From: UBA5436 sp050951845
Lineage (GTDB): Bacteria > Bacillota > Clostridia > Saccharofermentanales > DTU023
DNA: 64,000 nt
Assembly (NCBI GenBank): GCA_050951845.1
Contig: JBMNJV010000005.1
Span: 1 to 64,000 of the forward strand
Direction: 5' to 3'
The notes beneath the pieces are model-generated. The model saw only the letters and a list, made by a program, of their open reading frames with translations. It did no database searches and was not told where the DNA came from. A program made the translations under genes and the position numbers. This document shows positions 57,397 through 64,000 of this stretch, piece by piece (positions within the stretch are counted from its first letter, which is position 1; every line of letters starts with the position of its first letter).

Positions 57397-58356
57397 TCAT
57401 TCTACACTTCTATGCCCGGAATCTGAAGCTGAATCTGATTCACCTTTCAGTAAAAGTGCTGTTTCAGCTAATTGCTTCACTTCGGCCTGAGTATAGTGGT
57501 AGTCCGTGGCACAGAAATGGCAGTTCAAGGTTATTCCGTCCGGATCTTCACTCAATTCAATCAGTTCTTTATTTCCTAAAAGCAAAAGATTTCGCGTCAT
57601 TCGATCACGATTACATTCACAATAATATTCAACCGGAGTTTCCGCTAAATACTCCAACTCGGCATCGGCACCTAATAACATATCAAGTAATTGATGAGGA
57701 CTGATACCGTCCGCCAGCAATTCGGACAAATCCGGAAAGTCCAGGCAACGATGCTCCAACCAGTCGATTGTTTCATCATCAACGCCCGGCAGAGCTTGAA
57801 TCATCATTCCTCCGGCAGCCACAATTCCTTGCCGGTCAAGTCTGACCCCTAAAAAAACAACAGTCGGAATTTGTTCGGAATAAAAAAAATATGATGCCAA
57901 ATCTTCGGCTATCTCACCGCTGACTAATTCAACACTGCCGATATACGGTTCTTTTAAGCCTAAATCTTTAATTACGGTTAAATTACCTTCGCCCACGGAT
58001 TGAGCTAAATCCAGTTTTCCGGCCGATTTATAATATGATGTCGCATGCGGATCAATTACATAACCGCGTACTTTACCGTCCAGAGTTGCAATTGCAGTCA
58101 AATTTGAGAGATCGCCGTCGGATTTAACGATTAAAGTCAAGCGATCCTGCGGGTTTTTCAAATCGGCGGCCATCAGCAATGCTCCGCTCATTAAACGGCC
58201 TAAGGCAACACTTGAAACCGGAGACAAATCATGAATGTCCCTGGCTTGCCCGGCCAAGTCTGTAGCACGAACAGCCAAACAGCGCAACAATCCTTGTTTG
58301 GCTGTAGCCTGAACCAGATAATCGTCTTTGATATGGTTAATAGTATGTTCTGTCAT
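57397..58356 (-). CDS. hslO: Redox-regulated chaperone Hsp33
   Basis: 319 aa. The N-terminal domain includes the GRLMSGALLMAADLK region. The C-terminal zinc switch has CECNRDR and CHFC, giving the C-x-C and C-x2-C pattern. Oxidation releases zinc and activates holdase activity. The start follows AAGGAAG, 14 nt after the protease gene. Confidence 0.95.
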   Translation of the reverse strand: MTEHTINHIKDDYLVQATAKQGLLRCLAVRATDLAGQARDIHDLSPVSSVALGRLMSGALLMAADLKNPQDRLTLIVKSDGDLSNLTAIATLDGKVRGYVIDPHATSYYKSAGKLDLAQSVGEGNLTVIKDLGLKEPYIGSVELVSGEIAEDLASYFFYSEQIPTVVFLGVRLDRQGIVAAGGMMIQALPGVDDETIDWLEHRCLDFPDLSELLADGISPHQLLDMLLGADAELEYLAETPVEYYCECNRDRMTRNLLLLGNKELIELSEDPDGITLNCHFCATDYHYTQAEVKQLAETALLLKGESDSASDSGHRSVE

Positions 58357-58370
58357 CTGACTTCCTTGAC

Positions 58371-59768
58371 TTATTCTAAGATTTCGATTGCTTTTTGCAA
58401 CTGGGTATCCTGATCAGGATCAATTCGTGATATGATCATATTTCTTACCTCTTCCGGCAATTCAATTTCATAGTCCGGCGTAAGACCTTCACCATCAACA
58501 TTGAATCCTGAAGGTAAATTATAATAAAAATTGGTAACCTGGACTGCCGAACCGTCTTCCAAATACTGCGTAATTGTGCCGACACCTTTACCGTACGAAG
58601 TTTCTCCGACCAGTTCAGCTTTTTCCCAATCGCGCAAACAACCGGCAAATAATTCACTGGCGGATGCGGAATTCTTATTCAGAATACAAGCATATCTCAT
58701 GTCTTCAGGAACACCCATTTCCTTATCCGATTCTTCAGAAATTTCGAATGTCTGACCGTTTCTTCTGCCTGTTTCAGTGATTAATTCACCTTCCGGCAAT
58801 AAATAATCAAGCATATATAAAACTTCATTTACATAACCGCCGCCATTATTTCTTAAATCAAAGACAATATTTTTCGCACCTTGATCCTGGAGATTATCTA
58901 CAGCAGAAATGAAATTATCTCCCACACCCACATTGAATTCTACGATTCTGACATAACCGATATCATCCGTTAACATTTGAGAACGAATATTAGCATTGGT
59001 AATGCTTGCTCGCGTAATTTCAAATTCATAATATTTATTGTCGGAAGCACGATAGATTTCTATTACAACTTTTGTTCCCTGCTCACCGCGTATATTGAGA
59101 GCCAGCATCGAAACATCTTCATACTCGGAAGCATCTTTACCATCAACTGTTATGAAAACATCATTGATCATTAAGCCGCTTTTTTCCGCCGGCGAGTCTT
59201 CGATTATATCACTGATCTGAAATGAAGCACCCACTTGTTCGACAACAGCTCCGATTCCGCTATACTCACCCGACATTGAATCTTCCATTTCCGCTACATA
59301 TTCGGGCGTCATATAAAACGTATAAGGACTTTCCAATTGATCTACCATACCGGTAGCCATTGCATCAATCAATTGGCTTTCGGATAATTCTTCATAATAA
59401 TCATTCTGTAAAATACTGAAAATCGTTTCTAATTTTTCTAATGATTTTCTATTGGTAGGAGTATTTTTAAAAACAAGACTAAGTTCATTATCCGCATTTT
59501 CAGTTTCTTTTATATTGATAACCGGCGATTTTCCGGGAGAAAAGTCCTTGTTTACCTGTGTGTTAAAAAATAATTCTTCCCCTTTTACACTTATTAATAC
59601 ACCAAAAATAATTGCAGCGGTTAAAATAACAGAAATTGTTGAGGTTAAAAAATAGCCCCAGAAATTATTTTTGACTTTTTTATCCTGAATTTGATCAGGA
59701 TGGTATGCATTTGATTGTTGTTTATGGTCAGGTTGATTTAAGTTTAAATTGTGTTGATACTGTTGCAT
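58371..59768 (-). CDS. C-terminal processing peptidase (S41 family, CtpA/Prc type)
   Basis: 465 aa. A cytoplasmic N-terminus, one transmembrane helix (about 34-58), a PDZ domain (about 160-245; GIGAVVEQVGASFQISDI and SGLMINDVFITVDG) and the S41 protease domain. The catalytic Ser is in NKNSASASELFAG and the Lys in TSYGKGVGT. The protein faces the outside and trims exported proteins. It is adjacent to the M23 hydrolase and ftsEX genes, and CtpA-type proteases often degrade wall hydrolases in other bacteria, so a functional link is plausible. Confidence 0.94.
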   Translation of the reverse strand: MQQYQHNLNLNQPDHKQQSNAYHPDQIQDKKVKNNFWGYFLTSTISVILTAAIIFGVLISVKGEELFFNTQVNKDFSPGKSPVINIKETENADNELSLVFKNTPTNRKSLEKLETIFSILQNDYYEELSESQLIDAMATGMVDQLESPYTFYMTPEYVAEMEDSMSGEYSGIGAVVEQVGASFQISDIIEDSPAEKSGLMINDVFITVDGKDASEYEDVSMLALNIRGEQGTKVVIEIYRASDNKYYEFEITRASITNANIRSQMLTDDIGYVRIVEFNVGVGDNFISAVDNLQDQGAKNIVFDLRNNGGGYVNEVLYMLDYLLPEGELITETGRRNGQTFEISEESDKEMGVPEDMRYACILNKNSASASELFAGCLRDWEKAELVGETSYGKGVGTITQYLEDGSAVQVTNFYYNLPSGFNVDGEGLTPDYEIELPEEVRNMIISRIDPDQDTQLQKAIEILE

Positions 59769-59861
59769 CTTAAAACTCCTTGCAGAAAATCATTTTTCTC
59801 ATCACGTCATATTCATAACAAGGTCTATTATATATTAATGAAATTATTTCGGTAATGAATT

Positions 59862-61310
59862 TTAATAATAAGTTAACGGATCTACGGAAACACCGTTGAT
59901 TCTGATTTCATAATGCAGATGAGGACCTGTAGAAAATCCGGTTGATCCGATATAACATATGGTTTGTCCGGTTGAAACAGATTGACCTACACTACATCCG
60001 AAACTGCTCAGATGGCAATACATGGTCGCCATACCGTTACCATGGTCTACAATTACCGTATTGCCGCCGACATCCATCCAGCCTGCATACGTTACAGTTC
60101 CCGGTGCCGGAGCAACTACAGGTGTTCCGGTCGGCGCACCTATATCTGTTCCGGTATGGAAATCAGAATATCCGCCAAAAGTCCGATAGCCGAAGTAAGA
60201 GGTTATCGTATATGAACTCGGAACAGGCCAGGCCAAACCGCCACCGTTATAAATCGGAGGCTCGGCAGGCGCAGGTTCTTCAACTACCGGAGATTCGTTC
60301 GGCGCAGGTTCCTCAGCCGACGGTGCTCCTCCCACAGGATCATCGGTCACAGCTTGTGTATCGCTTAGAGCAGCCTCAGCCGGTGCTGTTACAGGCTGTG
60401 TTGCTTGTGCCGCCTGTGCCGCCAGTGCAGCTTGTTCAGCTTCCAGAGCCGCTGCTTCGGCAGCCGCTTGTTCAGCAGCAAGACGCTCCGCTTCACGCTC
60501 TTCTTCTATCCGGATCCGATTAGCATCCGCTTCCGCCAAAGCCCATTGAATTTCACTCTCGCTTACCGCAAAAGTATCAATTTGACCTTGCAAGTCAAAA
60601 ATTGAAGTATCTAAAACAGCTATTTCACCGACTTCATAATTGATATCCGTTTCAATTCCGGTCAAAATTTCATTGATTTCTTCTAATTCTATATTATTAT
60701 CATCAATGATTACTTGGGTATCTTGAGTTAATTGCACCAAATTATCATGCGATTCTTCCAGGTCTTCCAATGCAGCTTCATCTTCATCCGTAATAATACG
60801 CATAAATTTTACAGAAGTAAAAAAACCTTCCAGACTATCTGATTCCAAAAACAGTTCAAATACTGATTTTTTTTGCATTCCGAACATCGTTTCTATTCTG
60901 TCACCATATTGTTCAACTTTAGTTTCAAAGTTTTGTTTGGTGACATCAAGATTTTCCAAATAAGAAGCCTGAATTGTTAAAATTGAATCTTGCTTTTCTT
61001 TAAGAGCAGTATAAACTTCTTGCTGTTCAGTGTTGCGTTCATTTAGCCATGCTAAACTCTCTTCCGAGGTTGTTTTCAAATCTTGTAAATAATACAAATC
61101 CGCTTCAACCAGAGAACGTTGATATGCAACATCTTCTTTTTGAGCAAGCAGACTGTCAATTTGATTTTGAACTTCAACCAATTCATCGGCTTTAACCGGA
61201 CTACTGCTGAAACTAATAAGTAATAAACTAAAGATGATCAAATAAACCAAACCGGTACCGGTTGGAAACTTCTTGTTCTTTGCTTTGTTTTCATGTTTTG
61301 CGGATCTCAT
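59862..61310 (-). CDS. Secreted murein hydrolase activator/endopeptidase, coiled coil plus M23
   Basis: About 482 aa from the ATG at 61310. A signal peptide (about 20-48, ending SSSPVKADE) is followed by coiled coil (50-300), an Ala/Gln- and Pro/Glu-rich linker, and a C-terminal LytM/M23 domain with zinc ligands HTGTD (His, Asp) and PHLHYE (HxH), so it should be catalytically active. The architecture is that of EnvC/PcsB/CwlO, hydrolases or activators controlled by FtsEX. Its position directly after ftsX (6-nt gap to the ORF) supports this. It cuts peptidoglycan peptides during division or elongation. Confidence 0.94.
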   Translation of the reverse strand: MRSAKHENKAKNKKFPTGTGLVYLIIFSLLLISFSSSPVKADELVEVQNQIDSLLAQKEDVAYQRSLVEADLYYLQDLKTTSEESLAWLNERNTEQQEVYTALKEKQDSILTIQASYLENLDVTKQNFETKVEQYGDRIETMFGMQKKSVFELFLESDSLEGFFTSVKFMRIITDEDEAALEDLEESHDNLVQLTQDTQVIIDDNNIELEEINEILTGIETDINYEVGEIAVLDTSIFDLQGQIDTFAVSESEIQWALAEADANRIRIEEEREAERLAAEQAAAEAAALEAEQAALAAQAAQATQPVTAPAEAALSDTQAVTDDPVGGAPSAEEPAPNESPVVEEPAPAEPPIYNGGGLAWPVPSSYTITSYFGYRTFGGYSDFHTGTDIGAPTGTPVVAPAPGTVTYAGWMDVGGNTVIVDHGNGMATMYCHLSSFGCSVGQSVSTGQTICYIGSTGFSTGPHLHYEIRINGVSVDPLTYY

Positions 61311-61322
61311 AATCATTCTTCC

Positions 61323-62216
61323 TTAAACATCGACATGCTTTCTAATCGCCAGACCGCTGAAAATCGCTCCGATTAATAATCCGGCAACTACACTGATCAA
61401 AATAATTACCGGCGATATTTGATTCGGCGGCAATAAAGCAAAATCAGCTCTGTTCAATATATCCTGACCGAAATGGCGATAAACGGCATTGTAAGCAAAG
61501 CCAAAAATAACTGAAGACAAAGCGGATCCTGCAAATCCTACCACCATTCCCTGAATAATAAAAGGAATTCGTATATATGCATTGGTCGCTCCGATATATT
61601 TCATAATATTTATTTCATATGATCTCGCCAAAGCAGCTATCCTGATCATATTCGAAATAATAAAGACTGTAATCAGGGCCAGAATTAAGATAACTATAAT
61701 ACTGACTGTCGTGACTCCTTTCAACAGTTGATTGAGTATTTTCATCAATTCATCTTCCATATAAACATCTTTTATATTGGGATTTTGCATGATCCAATTG
61801 CGAAATTCTTCGCCTAACGCGGGATCAGCAAGTCTGACATTGATCGTATAGGGAATTCGCTCAGTATAATCAAAGTCCTTAAATAATTCCTCTTTACCCA
61901 GACTGTCAATAAAAGTTTCATAATTTTCTTGCGGCGTATTAATGTTATGGAAAATAACATCGGGATTTTCTTCCAATAATTTATCGAAATTTTCTGCATC
62001 AGCTGCAAGGGTTCCCGTCTTGAACATAATTTCAATCGGCGGTTTCTGACCGGCAATCTCTACCAGATTTCTTAAATTTACCGCAAAAGCGGTAAAAGAA
62101 CTGCCGATCAGTAATAACAACATCATGGTGGTGATTGATGCAATTAAAACTAAGGGATGGCGTTTCAGATTAACAAATCCGTCTCTGATAGCATATAAAA
62201 ATCTTCTACTGTTCAT
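61323..62216 (-). CDS. ftsX: Cell division protein FtsX
   Basis: 297 aa. One helix at the N-terminus (about 22-45), an extracellular domain (50-165) and three C-terminal helices (about 170-290). LARSYEINIMKYIGATNAYIRIPFIIQGMVVG is the conserved cytoplasmic/TM block of FtsX. It relays ATP hydrolysis by FtsE to the extracellular coiled-coil hydrolase encoded next. Confidence 0.95.
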   Translation of the reverse strand: MNSRRFLYAIRDGFVNLKRHPLVLIASITTMMLLLLIGSSFTAFAVNLRNLVEIAGQKPPIEIMFKTGTLAADAENFDKLLEENPDVIFHNINTPQENYETFIDSLGKEELFKDFDYTERIPYTINVRLADPALGEEFRNWIMQNPNIKDVYMEDELMKILNQLLKGVTTVSIIVILILALITVFIISNMIRIAALARSYEINIMKYIGATNAYIRIPFIIQGMVVGFAGSALSSVIFGFAYNAVYRHFGQDILNRADFALLPPNQISPVIILISVVAGLLIGAIFSGLAIRKHVDV

Positions 62217-62251
62217 GAATATCGCTCTTTTCTAACCGTCAAACTCCGAAA

Positions 62252-63199
62252 CTATTGCTCAGTATCCGTTTTGCCCTCAAAATTATTCGGTTCAATATTT
62301 TCAGCCAACATCCGCATTTTTGCAATGCGTTCCGCTAAGGAAAGGCGATTTCGTCTTTTTCTGCTATCTTCATCCAGCATTGATTTGATCTCCGCTGATT
62401 GTTTTGCTCTTTTTGCTTGTCTTTGCTGATGTTCGTAATACATATTCTCATATATTACTTCATCCAATTCGGCATTATCAGCATCGGAACGTTCAAAACT
62501 TAATTCTCTTTCCGCAATACAATCGGTATATGCTCCGCATTGCTCATCACGTATCAGACGTCCGTGACTCAATTCGATAACCCGTTTCTGCATCAGATCA
62601 ACCAAGCCGGCATCATGGGTACAACAAATAACCGTGGTACCCGCCTTATTGATTTCTTCCAACAAGGCCAGAATTGTTTCACCGTTAGCAGGATCCAGAT
62701 TTCCGGTCGGTTCATCAGCCAAAATCAAACCGGGATTATTAATCATCGCTCGTGCAACACCTACTCTTTGAGCTTCACCACCCGACAATTCAGACGGATG
62801 CTGATCAGCTTTGTCCCGTAAACCGACAACGCTTAAAACCATCGATACTCTGCGTTTGATTTGTGCTTTTGACGCTCCCATGATTTCCATCGCGAAGGCT
62901 ACATTTTCAAAAACCGTTTTCGATTCAATTAAACGAAAGTCTTGAAAAATCATGCCGATTTTCCTGCGCAAATTAGGAATGAGCCGTTTTTGCAAACGAC
63001 TCAATTCATAATTATCAAGAATTACGGTTCCTTTACTTGGTCTTTCTTCACAGGTTATCAACCTGATCAAAGTGGACTTTCCGGCTCCACTTTCACCAAC
63101 ACAGAATACGAATTCTCCGGATTCTATTTTAAAATTAATATTTGTCAGTGCTTTTGCACCGTTTGGATAAACCTTCTCGGTATTCCTAAATTCAATCAA
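62252..63199 (-). CDS. ftsE: Cell division ATP-binding protein FtsE with long C-terminal extension
   Basis: 315 aa, TTG start at 63199 with GAGG upstream. Walker A GESGAGKST (36-44), Q-loop MIFQDFRL, signature LSGGEAQRV, Walker B LILADEPTGNLDP, H-loop CTHD. FtsE is usually about 230 aa. The 85 or so extra residues (from about 228, EQCGAYTDCIAEREL onward) are highly charged, helical, and contain YYEHQQRQAKRAKQ and RKRRNRLSLAERIAKMRML. Acts with FtsX. Confidence 0.95.
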   Translation of the reverse strand: MIEFRNTEKVYPNGAKALTNINFKIESGEFVFCVGESGAGKSTLIRLITCEERPSKGTVILDNYELSRLQKRLIPNLRRKIGMIFQDFRLIESKTVFENVAFAMEIMGASKAQIKRRVSMVLSVVGLRDKADQHPSELSGGEAQRVGVARAMINNPGLILADEPTGNLDPANGETILALLEEINKAGTTVICCTHDAGLVDLMQKRVIELSHGRLIRDEQCGAYTDCIAERELSFERSDADNAELDEVIYENMYYEHQQRQAKRAKQSAEIKSMLDEDSRKRRNRLSLAERIAKMRMLAENIEPNNFEGKTDTEQ

Positions 63200-63218
63200 A
63201 AGAACTTACCTCAATCTA

Positions 63219-64000
63219 TTACCATTTATTATTCACAGGATTGAAGGTTCCGTCTGCTTTAAGAGATTCAAGATATTTTCTGACCATTGAGGCAAGTTTA
63301 AATAATACAGCATCATCAAAAGATCTGAGGTCCAGCCCGGTAATTTTCTCTACTTTATCGAGACGATAAACTAAAGTATTACGGTGAACAAACAGTTGTC
63401 TTGATGTTTCTGAACCGTTCAAACTATTATCGAAAAACTTATCAATTGTTAACAATGTTTCCGGATCCAGTTGTTCATATGTTCCCGGTTCGAAAACTTC
63501 CGAAAGGAACATTTGACACAAAGTAGGCGGCAATTGATAAATTAAGCGACCTAAACCTAACTTGTTGTAGCGCATAATCTTCTGTTCACTTTCGAAAATC
63601 TTGCCTACCGTTAAGGCCAGCGCTGCTTCGCGATACGATCTTGAAATATCTTTCAAGGTTTCAGTCGGCATACCTACACCAATATGTAACTCCAATTTTT
63701 CAATACTTTCATTCAGAGCATCATAGATTTTGACCGGAAGTTGTTTTAAGGCATCGATCTTCGTCTGCAATTCATCTTCATCAATTTCTTCGGAATCGTT
63801 GCGATTCAATAAATCGGCATGTTTCTCCAGATCCAAAAGGATGACCAGATTCTTTTCATCCATAGGCAAAATCTGATGTTCTAAATCAGCTTCCAAAATC
63901 GAGTTCAATGCTGATTTAACCTGTAAATCAAAATTTTCTTTAAAATTAATCAGCAAAGCTTGTCGTGGATGTGTGTAAGGAATCCTGTACTCACGAGCTT
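63219..64000 (-). CDS. PucR/CdaR-type helix-turn-helix regulator, 5' end outside window
   Basis: At least 260 residues; the frame stays open to the right edge (EYRIPYTHPRQALLINFKEN), so the TTG at 63956 is not a true start. The C-terminal helix-turn-helix of the PucR family is clear (LLTIDKFFDNSLNGSETSRQLFVHRNTLVYRLDKVEKITGLDLRSFDDAVLFKLA). The middle part resembles the GGDEF-like domain of CdaR regulators (VGMPTETLKDISRSYREAALAL). It lies 19 nt upstream of ftsE and may be co-transcribed. The regulated genes are unknown. Confidence 0.85.
   Translation of the reverse strand, partial: AREYRIPYTHPRQALLINFKENFDLQVKSALNSILEADLEHQILPMDEKNLVILLDLEKHADLLNRNDSEEIDEDELQTKIDALKQLPVKIYDALNESIEKLELHIGVGMPTETLKDISRSYREAALALTVGKIFESEQKIMRYNKLGLGRLIYQLPPTLCQMFLSEVFEPGTYEQLDPETLLTIDKFFDNSLNGSETSRQLFVHRNTLVYRLDKVEKITGLDLRSFDDAVLFKLASMVRKYLESLKADGTFNPVNNKW

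Overview
The window looks like a chromosomal segment of a low-GC, AGGAGG Shine-Dalgarno Gram-positive bacterium. I place it in Bacillota, class Clostridia, probably near the Oscillospirales/Ruminococcaceae type (moderate confidence). The reasons are the S10-spc-alpha ribosomal order, the ECF transporter and truA downstream of rplQ, a zinc-type uS14, a C-terminally extended uL23, and FtsEX with a PcsB/EnvC-like hydrolase. There is no rRNA, CRISPR array or recognisable prophage. The only tRNA seen is tRNA-Ala(GGC).

Positions 1-8.8 kb are an accessory region: a 5' fragment of a type I DNA methylase (hsdM), a GNAT acetyltransferase, an orphan 268-aa protein, a 13-TM GAF-GGDEF-EAL phosphodiesterase, a HEAT-like repeat protein with a zinc ribbon, and a nucleoside-deoxyribosyltransferase/TIR-like protein. 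This stretch ends at the 3' side of tRNA-Ala. Positions 9-16 kb hold a sugar or polyol catabolism cluster on the minus strand (AraC regulator, orphan substrate-binding lipoprotein, XylA-like isomerase, PfkB kinase, mannitol-1-phosphate dehydrogenase family enzyme). The remnant of a truncated zinc alcohol dehydrogenase lies at its head, and the permease genes are missing, so the locus looks eroded.

Positions 16-38 kb are mixed housekeeping: an MgtA-type ATPase with a structured leader, a DUF1836 regulator, an SGNH hydrolase, a PTS EIIC-like protein, a heterodimeric ABC exporter, a membrane glycosyltransferase, proBA, a CDF metal transporter, a DJ-1/PfpI protein, nicotinate phosphoribosyltransferase, truA, a ROK glucokinase, and an ECF transporter with both ATPases fused into one chain.

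Positions 38-56 kb are the complete S10-spc-alpha cluster (rpsJ to rplQ, minus strand). Its 3' half is unusual. An intrinsic-terminator-like hairpin separates secY and adk, an 83-bp inverted-repeat element separates adk and map, three 32-bp tandem repeats separate map and infA, and an IS3-family element sits inside an array of 61/82-bp hairpin repeats between infA and rpmJ. A strong extended -10 promoter then restarts transcription just upstream of rpmJ. The usually continuous operon therefore appears to be cut into separately transcribed pieces. Several ribosomal proteins (uL22, uL16, bL17) carry lineage-type extensions.

Positions 56-64 kb continue with trpS, hslO, a C-terminal processing protease, and the cell-wall module of an M23 peptidase, ftsX and ftsE. 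The window ends in the 5'-truncated gene of a PucR/CdaR-type regulator. The most interesting items are the IS-and-repeat-split ribosomal operon, the mgtA leader with a possible 39-codon upstream ORF, the XylA-like isomerase with an altered metal ligand, and the TIR-like and HEAT/zinc-ribbon orphans in the accessory region.
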